From contig NZ_FXDJ01000009.1 in the NCBI RefSeq assembly GCF_900178525.1, positions 642,263-706,262 on the forward strand: a stretch of 64,000 nucleotides of DNA, in the 5' to 3' direction. Of the stretch, positions 17,838-27,222 are shown one piece after another. The notes under the pieces are model-generated. The model was not told where the DNA came from and did no database searches. It was given only the letters and a program-made list of their open reading frames with translations. Every line of letters starts with the position of its first letter. Position 1 is the first letter of the stretch. The stretch is from Massilibacteroides vaginae. GTDB taxonomy: Bacteria > Bacteroidota > Bacteroidia > Bacteroidales > Tannerellaceae. The position numbers and the translations under genes are program-made.

Positions 17838-18941
17838 TTAGTCTGTTAATAATGTGTATGCAATATCACAATTTGTCTGCATATCTTTATAAAGAATAAA
17901 TTCGTTCGTTCCATGTGGATTCTGAGCACCTACACCCAGGTTGATCGTTTGAACCCCTTTGTCATTCATCGAGTTCGCATCACTACCACCCATGGATTTG
18001 AAGCCTGTAATTTCTATGCCAAGCTTCTCACCAACGTCAAGAATACGTAAATACGGAATAGCTTCAGGAGAAATTTGATAAGGCGTAAAATCCCAGATAT
18101 AAGAACACGCTATTTTTCCTCCGAAATGAGCCGCCGCTGCTTCAAAGTCCTGAATAACTTTAGCCATTATTTCTTCACCTTGCGCTTGTTGTTCGGTACG
18201 AATTTCACCTTCAATCACAATTCTGTCCGGAACTACATTCGTCGCTGTTCCTCCGTTAATGATACTTATACTGGCTGTTGTCTTTTCGTCAATACGTCCG
18301 AAAGGGAAAGTAGTCATGGCTTTAGTCGCTATCTGGATAGCGTTCACACCTTTCTCGGGAGAAATTCCCGCATGAGACGCTTTACCGAGTACCGTGATCT
18401 TAAATGCGATCGCACCACAGGTTTCGTTCACGAATTTTCCCGGCGTCATGTGAGAGTCAAAAGCAAAGCCATATTTCATCTCCGGGGTAGGCTTATAGTA
18501 GATTGAACCGGCCAATGTAGTTTCTTCACAAACAGTAAAAAGTAACGTACAAGGATGAATTTGCTTCTTATCATTCACCGCGCGTTTAAGTGCATAAAGA
18601 ATAGCCGATACGCCACCACGGTCATCAACACCGAGTATGGTGGTTCCATCAGAAGTAATACGGTCTTCCAATAACTGAGGTTTGACTCCTTTTGTAGAGC
18701 TTGGCGTATCCATGTGTGCCATCAGCAAAAAATCACCGCCGCCGTTAATCGGAACGATAACATTTCCGGAATTACCTTCAGATCGTTCTGCTGCTCCGTC
18801 CATATAGGCTTCAAAGCCTAATGCTTTGACATAATCCATTATAAACTGCGCCACCGGCAATTCTTTGCCGGATGTCGCGTCTATTTTAATCATCTCCAGA
18901 AAGAGATCGGTTAGTTCTTTATCAGGCGTCATAAGTCTCAT
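17838..18941 (-). CDS. M20-family metallopeptidase (peptidase T-like)
   Basis: A 367-residue M20 dizinc peptidase without a signal peptide, so probably cytoplasmic. Metal and catalytic motifs are in order: AHMDTP, GVDDRGG, the catalytic CEETTLAG, SHMTPG and, near the C-terminus, NPHGTNE. The central dimerisation domain (GKASHAGISPEKGVNAI) is intact. The closest named group is peptidase T, an aminotripeptidase. It probably hydrolyses imported di- or tripeptides of the locus. The stop is 9 bases before the S51 gene and its start follows the upstream lipoprotein gene by 2 bases, which indicates tight co-expression. Confidence 0.88.
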   Translation of the reverse strand: MRLMTPDKELTDLFLEMIKIDATSGKELPVAQFIMDYVKALGFEAYMDGAAERSEGNSGNVIVPINGGGDFLLMAHMDTPSSTKGVKPQLLEDRITSDGTTILGVDDRGGVSAILYALKRAVNDKKQIHPCTLLFTVCEETTLAGSIYYKPTPEMKYGFAFDSHMTPGKFVNETCGAIAFKITVLGKASHAGISPEKGVNAIQIATKAMTTFPFGRIDEKTTASISIINGGTATNVVPDRIVIEGEIRTEQQAQGEEIMAKVIQDFEAAAAHFGGKIACSYIWDFTPYQISPEAIPYLRILDVGEKLGIEITGFKSMGGSDANSMNDKGVQTINLGVGAQNPHGTNEFILYKDMQTNCDIAYTLLTD

Positions 18942-18943
18942 TT

Positions 18944-20014
18944 TTAGAATGCATAAACGACTACGTTTTTAAGCAGGAATCTGTCCATGTCAGTACAGTT
19001 TCCGTGAAGGAACGCAATATAGAATGTTTTTCCGGCATAACCTTGCAAATTGGTTGTGGTAGTTACGACAGACCAATATTTATGCGCATCTGTCAATTCT
19101 GTCCAATCTTTAAGAACTTTTGCCTCCCGGCAGTTTGCTTCCGTAATAGGCGCTTCCGAAATCAATATCTGATACTGTTCCTGATAGGCATTCTTTGCAG
19201 AAGCACTTAGGTCATAGCTTAATGTTACGGATTGTGCCGAAGCCGGTACTGTTATAGCCGGAGAAACCAGGTAGTTTTCAGGAGTCAAAGCACCATCTGA
19301 ACTGATATAAGAACGAGACATTGCAAAACCACCATCTGTAGTTGTGTGCTGCCAAGCGTATCCGTCTCCATCCTTATCGATATTACCCCACGTAGCCGGA
19401 ATACCCGATTTGAAACTTTCTTCAAAATAAGTAGTCTTGACCGAAATGATATTAAGCGCTAACAGTCCGGTTGGTTTATTTGCCTGCGCGTTATCGGTAT
19501 CTTCCAGTACAACATAAGCAACAGTGTTATTACGTTCCAGAATATTAACCGTAATGTAAGCAAACATCACTCCTCCCTCGATTGTCACAAATCCGGTTCG
19601 TGTCTGCGGATCGTAAACAACATCTTTGCTACCTTCAAAATTAAAGTCCTTCCCGTATTGGGCTGTTGAGTTATATACTTCATAAGCCGATTCTGGTAGT
19701 CCTTCCGGTTTTTCTGTAACAAAACGGGAATCACTTTTTATAAAATAAAGCTGCTCCGCTATACGGAAACGAACCGTTGTAGCACTTGCATTTTTGCGAA
19801 TCATCTGTACACAGATCGTATCTTCGCCAAGGATGGAGGTTTCTTTTGCGATCAGGTTATTACTGCCACTTACCGTCTGACCGCTCTTGTCCGGACTGAA
19901 TTCATAATATACCGGACCTTGATATGTTCTATCTTCTTTCTCACAGGCTGTAAATCCAATCATACAGGATAGAAGAAAGAGTAAAGTGTTGAAAGAATAG
20001 CTTATTTTTTTCAT
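18944..20014 (-). CDS. Surface lipoprotein with choice-of-anchor J-like domain
   Basis: A 356-residue predicted lipoprotein (MIGFTACEKEDR). The CEKED after the lipid cysteine resembles the Bacteroidetes surface-export signal, so it probably faces outside. The N-terminal ~190 residues are an unassigned beta-rich region with a Calx-beta-like feel (YGKDFNFEGSKDVVYDP). The C-terminal ~160 residues (FEESFKSGIPATWGNIDKDG followed by AWQ, then ENYLVSPAI) resemble the choice-of-anchor J/cleaved-adhesin fold. It sits just after SusD, the place where surface glycan- or peptide-binding proteins are usually encoded. A substrate-binding role is inference. Confidence 0.75.
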   Translation of the reverse strand: MKKISYSFNTLLFLLSCMIGFTACEKEDRTYQGPVYYEFSPDKSGQTVSGSNNLIAKETSILGEDTICVQMIRKNASATTVRFRIAEQLYFIKSDSRFVTEKPEGLPESAYEVYNSTAQYGKDFNFEGSKDVVYDPQTRTGFVTIEGGVMFAYITVNILERNNTVAYVVLEDTDNAQANKPTGLLALNIISVKTTYFEESFKSGIPATWGNIDKDGDGYAWQHTTTDGGFAMSRSYISSDGALTPENYLVSPAITVPASAQSVTLSYDLSASAKNAYQEQYQILISEAPITEANCREAKVLKDWTELTDAHKYWSVVTTTTNLQGYAGKTFYIAFLHGNCTDMDRFLLKNVVVYAF

Positions 20015-20035
20015 TTTGTTTCTTCGTTTGCCGGA

Positions 20036-21469
20036 TTAATAACCCGGGTTATTTACAAGATTCTTATTAGCATCCATCTGCACATCAGATATTTTAGACA
20101 CCACCCTGAAATCAGTATAAGGTATTGCTGCCTTTCCGTCGGGTTTTGAAATAGCCTGACCACGTCTTTTTAAGTCAAAAAAACGGAAACCTTCAAAGGC
20201 AAGTTCAAGTCGGCGTTGTAATAAAACTTCCGTCAGCAATGTATTATCTGAAGCATCTGTCTCGCCAATACCTCTTTTCACACGTAACAGGTTAACATCC
20301 GCACGAGCCGCGTCAAATTGCTTTAATTCCGCAAAGGCTTCGGCACGATTCAATAAAACTTCTGAAATACGGATAACCGGAACATTGTCTTGTCCGAATT
20401 CGCCTTGCCAACTATTGAATTTACGGCTCCACCACACTTTTGTACCATTCATTTTTGCTTTTTTGAAAGCTGCGAAACGGGTGTCATTATCCTGATCATA
20501 AAGTGCGATCAGCTCTTCCGCGATGGTAAAAGTGCCATCACCCGAGCCTTTAGCAATATCATAGCCATCTTCATCCGTGTTAGAATCGGTCATACCGTAG
20601 GTTGAATGCAAGGAGGCAGAACCTAATGCCTCAGCGGCAGTATAATACAGATAGAAGATAGACTCCCTGTTTTCAGAAAATACTTTTGTGTAGTTTCCGT
20701 CGTAAATTGTGATATTACCATTATCAATCACATAAGTAGCCGCGTCTTTACTGTCGTTCCATTTTTCCTGAAATAAGTAAACGCGGGATTGTAACGCTTT
20801 ATTTGCTAACGCTCCTATACGTTTAGGAGCCAGTCCGCTGTCATTTCCTTCAAGCAAAGGAAATCCGGAAGTCAGGTCTTCCTCTATGAATTCCCAGATA
20901 TCTTTTACGGTGGCACGCTTTGGATAGGTTTCTTCGCCCAATGTTCCTCCCGAATAGAAGAACGCGTCTTTTATCATCGGAACACTAAGGTTGAAATCAT
21001 TCACCAGATGATTGGGTTCGCGACCGTAAGTAATCGCCAGATTTGTGTAGCATAATGCCCGAAGAGTCAACGCCTCTCCCTGCAAGGCTTTGCTTTTGGT
21101 TGTTTCCGGTAGTTGCTCCAGATACATAAGCACTTCATTTAATAACGTTATCATCTCGTAAGATTCCGTCCAGATATCTAAATGAGCACCGACTTTATTG
21201 TCTGCGATGTCTTTATAGCGGGTAGCAACCGGCGATAGTTTGGTGTTATCCGCAAGAACTTCCGGAATAGCCAACACATCACGTCCATAATAAGTTACTT
21301 TCTGCATCAGATCGTATACACCAAGCAACATAGCTTCGCACCCGGACTCGGTTTTTACTAATTCCACAGGAAGTAAATGCTTTGATTTTGTATCTAATAA
21401 AGAATCACAGCCGGTCGTAAACAAACAACTCAATATCAAAGCCGGCAGGTATTTATATATTCTATTCAT
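20036..21469 (-). CDS. SusD/RagB-family surface lipoprotein
   Basis: A 477-residue SusD homologue with a lipoprotein signal (LSCLFTTGCDSLLD). The C-terminal RagB/SusD motif LLQRRLELAFEGFRFFDLKR and the ending NKNLVNNPGY are diagnostic. It follows its SusC partner by 12 bases. Within this operon of peptidases it most likely binds peptides, as the RagA/RagB system does, and not glycans; that is inferred from the neighbours. Confidence 0.94.
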   Translation of the reverse strand: MNRIYKYLPALILSCLFTTGCDSLLDTKSKHLLPVELVKTESGCEAMLLGVYDLMQKVTYYGRDVLAIPEVLADNTKLSPVATRYKDIADNKVGAHLDIWTESYEMITLLNEVLMYLEQLPETTKSKALQGEALTLRALCYTNLAITYGREPNHLVNDFNLSVPMIKDAFFYSGGTLGEETYPKRATVKDIWEFIEEDLTSGFPLLEGNDSGLAPKRIGALANKALQSRVYLFQEKWNDSKDAATYVIDNGNITIYDGNYTKVFSENRESIFYLYYTAAEALGSASLHSTYGMTDSNTDEDGYDIAKGSGDGTFTIAEELIALYDQDNDTRFAAFKKAKMNGTKVWWSRKFNSWQGEFGQDNVPVIRISEVLLNRAEAFAELKQFDAARADVNLLRVKRGIGETDASDNTLLTEVLLQRRLELAFEGFRFFDLKRRGQAISKPDGKAAIPYTDFRVVSKISDVQMDANKNLVNNPGY

Positions 21470-21481
21470 GTGTCTTGTCTA

Positions 21482-24400
21482 TTAAAAATCCAGTTTAACA
21501 CCAATATTATATGTTCTCGATTGCGGATAAGTTCCGGTGTCATATCCTGTAAATTCAGGATCGTTACCCGGATACGAAGTCCAAGTGTACAAGTTGTAAG
21601 CAGATGCGTAAACCTGCAGATTAGCTATGTGGAACGATTGTAGAAGTTTGTTGTTGAAATTATAGCTCAACATAACATTCTTCAACTTAATATAATCCGT
21701 TTTTTCGTAGTGCAATGTTGATTCCTGGTCGTTTCCACGTGGATTACCCGGATAAGCTCCTTCATACGATGGCTTCGGCACCCAGGTTACATCGCCCGGA
21801 TTTTTCCAGTATGAAGTGTATTTATCCAGCATGGTGTTGCTGTCTCCTGCTGATGCCAGCAACGTAATCTTATCGCTCCAAAGACTTACACCTCCATTCT
21901 GGAACTGGAAGAAGAACGACAGGTCAAAGCCTTTCCATGAAATATTATTGGTCAGCCCTCCAAAGAACTTTGCCTCGCGAGGTTTGCTCCAAACCCGATC
22001 TTCCGGTTTTGGGTTATAAACTATGTAACCATCTTTGTCATAATACATCGGACGTCCGTCGGCTTCGTTCACTCCGGCCCATTGGTAAACAGGTTCGGAG
22101 GTGATCGATTCACCAACTTTATATCGCCCAAGTTCAGAAAGTCCGTCCTGTAAAGACGTGATCTCGTTCTTGTTATAGGAAATATTGAATGACGTATTCC
22201 ATTCCCAATCCCCGGTTTTTACATTTACGGTATTCAATAAGAATTCAAAACCTGTATTTTTCACACCACCCATATTAGAAGGAATCTGAGTAAATCCGGT
22301 AGTGGCAGGAATTGTACGAGCATAAAGCAAGTCTTTCGTGTCTTTTATATAGAAGTCCATTTCCGAAGAGATACGGTTATTCAAAATAGAGAACGAAAGC
22401 CCGATATTCTTAGAATGGCTCTTTTCCCAAGTCAGAAAAGGATTACCGATTGATGCCGGAATGATAGCGGATGAATTATTATAAGCACCGCCGCTTGAAT
22501 ACCACCGGCGAGCCACATAGTCACCTATGTCTGAGTTTCCTGTAACGCCATAACTTGCCCTTAGTTTAAGATCATCAAACACGGCTATATCCTTCATAAA
22601 CGCCTCGTCGTTGATTCTCCAGGCAGCCGATACGGAAGGAAACCAACCCCATTTATTTTCTTCACCAAAGCGGGAAGAGCCGTCACGGCGGATTGTTGCG
22701 TTAATAATGTAACGATCCTGGAAAGAATAATTGATACGGGCAAACATACCGGCCATCTTCCATTCCGAGAAAGTTTCTGTCACTTCGGTTGGGATAGCGG
22801 TAGTACCAAGCAAATGCAAAGAGGGGTGAGAAACTCCGGTTCCTGTCGCTCCATGGCTCTGATAAGATTGGTGACGATAAGAAAAACCGCCCATTGCGGA
22901 GATACGGTGTCTTTCGTCCAGCACTGTACTGTAATTTAGCACCTGCTCGGTCTGAAAGTTAGTCAGGTCTTTAGTATAAGCTGTAACCGAACCTTGCGCT
23001 TTCTCGCCTTCACGCGTGCGTGGATCGATAAACAAGTGTTCGTTGATGGTTACAACATCTATATTGTAGCTCGACTTAAAAGTCAGGTCTTTTGTGATCT
23101 TAAAATCCAATGAATTTGCAGAAAGTAATTTATTGGTACGCCCTTTGTATTCATTCAGATTCTGCATTTGCACGGTGTTGTGCATAAAGTAGCCATAAGG
23201 AAGACTTGTGTAGTAGTCTCCGTTTTCGTCATACGGACTGTTTGCCGGATGCATCAGAAAGGCAATACGGTTCGGGTTCGAGGCACGTACACCGGATTGT
23301 TGATCCTGATTCATTATAGAATAACTATTATTGGTAGTCAACGTCAACCATTTAGCCAACTCATAACTTAAGTTCACGCGGAAAGTTCCACGTTGAAACC
23401 CTGTTCCAATCAAAATACCATCCGTATTATTAAATGATGCCGAAAGATAATGTCGCTCTTTTCCCGTGCCGCCCGATAAGCTGACCTGCGCATCCGCTAC
23501 ATAAGCCGTGCGATACAGCAAATCATACCAGTCGTACGTAGGAGCTTCAGAAAAACCATCTTCGCCCCAACCATTGTCTTTGTATTCATTCAGTTTGTTC
23601 AGGTACTCACTGCTGCTTTCGCCGTATCGGTTTTTATAAGCAATCAAATCCAACTCAGCCACTTGAGGAGCGGTGAGAATATCAATTTTATTGGCAATTT
23701 TCTGCATACCTCCCGAAAGGCTTACAGAAATTTTGTTTTTCCCTTCCTGACCTTTCTTTGTGGTAATAATAACCACTCCGTTTGCTGCCTGCGCTCCGTA
23801 GATGGAAGCAGAAGCACCATCTTTCAAGATATCGATAGACTGTATTTCCGAAGGATTCAATGAGGATAAAACATCTGTCGATTTAATTATCCCACTTGTT
23901 TGATCTCCGGTAATCATTTGCACACCATCAACAATATACAAAGGTCCGTTGTTTGCGCTGATGGAACCGGAACCGCGAACTAAAACAGAAACTGCTCCTC
24001 CCGGAGTACCGCTTGCAGAAGTGATCTGCACACCGGCAACCTTTCCCTGCAGAGCGCGTTGCATATTTTCGGTAGGCACACGCGTAAGCTCGTCACTTGA
24101 AATATTTGATACCGCACCGGAAATATTCTTCTTTTTCTCTGTTCCGTAGCCGATTACAACAACATCAGACAACACCTGCGTATCTTCCTGTAAGGTTATT
24201 GTTACCGGTGAGGCCGAAGAAACACGGACTTCTTGTGTAATATATCCTATGTAGGAAACACTAAGAATTATGTTTTTTTGAGCGGAAAGACCCGTTATCG
24301 TAAACAGTCCGTCAATATCCGTCGAAGCACCGGTTGTACTTCCCTTCACAATAACAGAAGCACCAATAACAGGCAACCCGGCAGCATCCACAACCTGTCC

Positions 24401-24556
24401 CGTAACGGTAGTGATATCGACCTGCGGCAGATTAGGACCTATCGGCTGATGAGAATCATTGGATGCAAAAGCCCGGAAGTCACTTCCGGCTATAAAAAGC
24501 ATTCCAATGCAAATAGCGCTAAACAGCGCCGACAATGAGCTCTTTCTTGTATTCAT
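21482..24556 (-). CDS. SusC-like TonB-dependent receptor (peptide locus)
   Basis: A full-length 1024-residue SusC. It has a signal peptide (ending near FRAFASNDS), a carboxypeptidase D regulatory-like domain (VTGQVVDAAGLPVIGASVIV, about 53-130), the TonB box and plug (LSDVVVIGYGTEKKKNISGA), and a large beta-barrel ending in VKLDF. It is the first gene of the six-gene minus-strand operon ending at 15296. With SusD it forms the active outer-membrane importer of this locus. The operon contains two peptidases and no glycoside hydrolase, which argues for a peptide substrate. Confidence 0.95.
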   Translation of the reverse strand: MNTRKSSLSALFSAICIGMLFIAGSDFRAFASNDSHQPIGPNLPQVDITTVTGQVVDAAGLPVIGASVIVKGSTTGASTDIDGLFTITGLSAQKNIILSVSYIGYITQEVRVSSASPVTITLQEDTQVLSDVVVIGYGTEKKKNISGAVSNISSDELTRVPTENMQRALQGKVAGVQITSASGTPGGAVSVLVRGSGSISANNGPLYIVDGVQMITGDQTSGIIKSTDVLSSLNPSEIQSIDILKDGASASIYGAQAANGVVIITTKKGQEGKNKISVSLSGGMQKIANKIDILTAPQVAELDLIAYKNRYGESSSEYLNKLNEYKDNGWGEDGFSEAPTYDWYDLLYRTAYVADAQVSLSGGTGKERHYLSASFNNTDGILIGTGFQRGTFRVNLSYELAKWLTLTTNNSYSIMNQDQQSGVRASNPNRIAFLMHPANSPYDENGDYYTSLPYGYFMHNTVQMQNLNEYKGRTNKLLSANSLDFKITKDLTFKSSYNIDVVTINEHLFIDPRTREGEKAQGSVTAYTKDLTNFQTEQVLNYSTVLDERHRISAMGGFSYRHQSYQSHGATGTGVSHPSLHLLGTTAIPTEVTETFSEWKMAGMFARINYSFQDRYIINATIRRDGSSRFGEENKWGWFPSVSAAWRINDEAFMKDIAVFDDLKLRASYGVTGNSDIGDYVARRWYSSGGAYNNSSAIIPASIGNPFLTWEKSHSKNIGLSFSILNNRISSEMDFYIKDTKDLLYARTIPATTGFTQIPSNMGGVKNTGFEFLLNTVNVKTGDWEWNTSFNISYNKNEITSLQDGLSELGRYKVGESITSEPVYQWAGVNEADGRPMYYDKDGYIVYNPKPEDRVWSKPREAKFFGGLTNNISWKGFDLSFFFQFQNGGVSLWSDKITLLASAGDSNTMLDKYTSYWKNPGDVTWVPKPSYEGAYPGNPRGNDQESTLHYEKTDYIKLKNVMLSYNFNNKLLQSFHIANLQVYASAYNLYTWTSYPGNDPEFTGYDTGTYPQSRTYNIGVKLDF

Positions 24557-24602
24557 TGGCTATACGTATTGACATTCTTAATTTGACAATTATGAAACGG
24601 CG

Positions 24603-24671
24603 CAAAATTAAGATTTTATTGCAATAAATTGACACTTTGCCGTCGTTTAATCAAAAAAAGCGATATTTTTG
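24603..24671. promoter_or_regulatory. Divergent promoter region between susC and the isoaspartyl peptidase gene
   Basis: Two outward-facing -7 boxes are present: TAATTTTG on the minus strand (24603-24610), 46 bases before the susC start, and TATTTTTG on the plus strand (24664-24671), 24 bases before the ATG of the isoaspartyl peptidase gene. Neither has a perfect -33 TTTG at 19-21 nt. The back-to-back placement implies shared control of both arms. Confidence 0.5.
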
Positions 24672-24695
24672 TCAACAAACATCAAAACTGAGTAT

Positions 24696-25691
24696 ATGTT
24701 AAGGCAATGGTTTATAACTTTTTTTATCTTATTAGCAGGAAGCACTATCGCAAACGCACAAGAACGTGAATATGTACTGCTTATTCATGGCGGAGCAGGA
24801 GCAATGAACGCATTAAAAGAAAACCCCAATAAAGAAATGCACTATTACGCCTCCCTTGATTCTGCCCTATTGATAGGAAATGAGATCCTTTCATCCGGAG
24901 GAAAAGGCGTTGACGCGGTAATTGCAGTGGTTAGTTATCTGGAAAACAATCCGTTGTTTAATGCCGGAGTCGGCGCAACGGTTAGTGCAGCCGGCTCGTT
25001 TGAATTAGACGCTGCTATAATGGAAGGCAAAGATCTGAGCGCAGGAGCCATTGCAGGAGCAAAACGCATAAAAAATCCGATCAAAGCAGCACAGGTAGTA
25101 AAAGACAATTCACCCCACGTAATGCTTTCCGGCGATGGAGCAGATGAGTTTGCCGCCTCTCAAGGCATTGAAATGGTAGAAAACAACATGTATTTTTCTA
25201 CACCCAATACGATGAAATGGGTAGAAGAGTTCAAAAAAGAATCTGAAAAGAACGGAACCGTAGGATGCGTTGTGCTTGACAGCGAAGGAAACCTGGTTGC
25301 CGGAACAAGCACAGGAGGCATGTTAAAAAAACGCTGGGGAAGAATAGGTGATTCGCCGGTGATTGGCGCGGGTACTTACGCAGACAATAAAAGCTGTGCG
25401 GTTTCCTGTACCGGACATGGCGAATATTTCATCCGCCACGCCGTAGCTTTCAACCTTTGTGCCCGCGTAAAATACCTGAAAGAACCCATTCAAGACGCGG
25501 GCAACCAAATCATTCACACAGATCTTAGTCCCGACGCCGGTGTAGGCGGCTTAATAGCTATCGACAAAGACGGCAATTTCGCTATGCCATTCAATAGTGA
25601 AGGAATGTTCAGGGGATATATATATAAGGAAAAAGGAAACGACAAGATTATAAAACAAGTCGGAATTCATAAGGAGCTGCATAAACCCTAA
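24696..25691 (+). CDS. Exported isoaspartyl peptidase / L-asparaginase (Ntn-hydrolase)
   Basis: A 331-residue type 2 asparaginase. A cleavable signal peptide (MLRQWFITFFILLAGSTIANA) exports it to the periplasm. The precursor is cut before the nucleophile Thr188 in NGTVGCVVLD, and HGGAGAM and GDSPVIGAGTYA are conserved family motifs. The enzyme hydrolyses beta-aspartyl dipeptides, including beta-Asp-Arg released by cyanophycinase. A frame extends upstream to a TTG at 24669, but that codon overlaps the predicted -7 box, and the signal peptide starts at the ATG chosen here. It is divergent from the S51/SusCD operon and probably part of the same pathway. Confidence 0.9.
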   Translation: MLRQWFITFFILLAGSTIANAQEREYVLLIHGGAGAMNALKENPNKEMHYYASLDSALLIGNEILSSGGKGVDAVIAVVSYLENNPLFNAGVGATVSAAGSFELDAAIMEGKDLSAGAIAGAKRIKNPIKAAQVVKDNSPHVMLSGDGADEFAASQGIEMVENNMYFSTPNTMKWVEEFKKESEKNGTVGCVVLDSEGNLVAGTSTGGMLKKRWGRIGDSPVIGAGTYADNKSCAVSCTGHGEYFIRHAVAFNLCARVKYLKEPIQDAGNQIIHTDLSPDAGVGGLIAIDKDGNFAMPFNSEGMFRGYIYKEKGNDKIIKQVGIHKELHKP

Positions 25692-25930
25692 CCCAAGATG
25701 TAAACCAGACAAAAAAAACGTCAAACCCACTTTATCAATCTGATACATTTAAGGCCATTTTTGTATCAATTGAGGAATCAGAAAGATGTTCTTATTTGTT
25801 AAACAGGATGCGTTTTTAGCAAATATATGTTTACCCTTAAAGAGAAACGGCTTTTCTATCAGAAAATCGTCTCCCTCCTAAAAGAAATTTGTTCGACATT
25901 TCTTAAAAAGACATTAGTATATATTATTCT

Positions 25931-25975
25931 AAACATCCTTTATCATTAAAAAAATATCCTTTATTTTCAAAAACA
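25931..25975. repeat. AT-rich dispersed repeat, copy 2
   Basis: Two units of the ATATCCTTTAT/AAAGGATAT type with A-rich spacers. The flanking interval 25692-26235 is about 540 bases without a gene. It is AT-rich, has no convincing frame or terminator, and this repeat is its only recognisable content. Confidence 0.5.
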
Positions 25976-26235
25976 CATACTAATATTGTTTTTCAGGAAA
26001 ATCAGCCCCACATAAAAGCCGCCTAAAGCCTCATTAGCCGAATCCGTGCCAAAAACGAACACCAACATTACCCCAAAAGGGAAAACAGTCTAAAAAAGAT
26101 CGAAAACAAGTCGCTTTCATATTGATAGTCAAAGTTAATTTTCAATATCAATCTGATTTCCAACATCACTTTCACAAAAGGAATAACTTTATTAATTCAG
26201 ATCGCCCCCCCTGTCATCTCGCCCATCCCTTCCAT

Positions 26236-26333
26236 CCTGTCATCTCGACCGAAGTGGAGAGATCTCTGCATAAGGCTTCGTTTAAGAATAGTCAGTTGGG
26301 ATGAGATGTTTCGACAGGCTCAGCATGACAATG
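26236..26333 (+). repeat. Dispersed palindrome-rich repeat, single copy
   Basis: CTGTCATCTCGACCGAAGTG, the palindrome AGAGATCTCT and, about 60 bases on, GAGATGTTTCGACAGGCTCA then GCATGACA. The outer parts are inverted (TGTCAT...ATGACA) and could fold into a long hairpin. The same element recurs in the array at 26638-27098 and, reversed, at 57371-58160. Such elements are common in intergenic DNA of Bacteroidetes; no gene is encoded. Confidence 0.8.
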
Positions 26334-26592
26334 GATGGGACAGGGTTTTAAGGGGTTTCACCCCTGTGACCCCACATCATTTTTTGGCTTGATCCAAAAA
26401 ACGAAGCAAAAAAGATCAAGGCTGCACTTCCTTCGCTAAAAAACACTGCGCTCTCGCTAAACAAATCGAAACTCGCTGCGCTCAAACAACGATTTGTTTT
26501 TAACGCTCTCGCTCCGTGTTTTTTTTAACGCTCATCCAGTGAGGCCGGTTTTTTCACGGCTCGCCGCTTATCGCGGCATCGCGCTCTTTTCC
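26334..26592 (+). repeat. ~260-bp noncoding module, copy A
   Basis: Runs from GGGACAGGGTTTTAAGGGG to the GCGCTCTTTT near 26590. The reverse complement recurs at 57569-57829 with only about ten differences. Inside are short inverted pieces such as AAGGGGTTTCACCCCT, TTTTTTGGCTTGATCCAAAAAA and several CGCTCTCGCT-like motifs. No open frame covers it. Two copies in opposite orientation 31 kb apart are candidate substrates for homologous recombination. Confidence 0.85.
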
Positions 26593-26637
26593 GGGTAGGA
26601 ACCGCTTGTCTCCCTGTCATCTTGACCATCCTCCCCT

Positions 26638-27098
26638 GTCATCTCGACCGGAGTGGAGAGATCTCTGCATAAAGTTTCGGTTAAGAATAGTCTGATGGGA
26701 TGAGATGCTTCGACAGGCTCAGCATGACAGTGGATGAGACAGAACCACTCACCCCCTGTCATTCCGACCACCCTCCCTGTCATCTCGACCGGAGTGGAGA
26801 GATCTCTGCATAAAGTTTCGGTTAAGAATAGTCTGATGGGATGAGATGCTTCGACAGGCTCAGCATGACAGTGGATGAGACAGAACCACTCACCCCCTGT
26901 CATTCCGACCACCCTCCCTGTCATCTCGACCGGAGTGGAGAGATCTCTGCATAAAGTTTCGGTTAAGAATAGTCTGATGGGATGAGATGCTTCGACAGGC
27001 TCAGCATGACAGTGGATGAGACAGAACCACTCACCCCCTGTCATTCCGACCACCCTCCCTGTCATCTCGACCGAAGTGGAGAGATCTCTGCATTAAGC
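26638..27098 (+). repeat. Tandem array of a 141-bp repeat
   Basis: Three essentially identical 141-bp units start at 26638, 26779 and 26920, and a fourth partial copy starts at 27061. Each holds the GTCATCTCGACCGGAGTGG and CGACAGGCTCAGCATGACAG halves of the palindromic repeat plus a linker. Because 141 is a multiple of three, a 165-codon minus-strand frame stays open across the array and yields a repeated CHAEPVEASHP peptide. This is a known kind of annotation artefact, not a protein. Confidence 0.9.
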
Positions 27099-27222
27099 TT
27101 CACTATACGGTAAAAGGACAGGATGCGATTCCAAAAAAATATTTTAATTTTTCTTATTCTAATATTGATTTTGTTTAGTTTTATATCTATTTTTACAAAT
27201 ACGGGGTAAATAAAACAAAACT

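Noticed and set aside
24669-24695. TTG start nine codons upstream for the isoaspartyl peptidase
   Set aside because: The TTG overlaps the predicted -7 box and would place charged residues before the signal peptide; the ATG at 24696 begins a standard signal peptide.
26568-27065. A 165-codon minus-strand frame with repeated CHAEPVEASHP phrases
   Set aside because: It exactly follows the 141-bp tandem repeat, whose length is a multiple of three. The same phrase appears wherever this noncoding repeat is translated, so it is not a gene.
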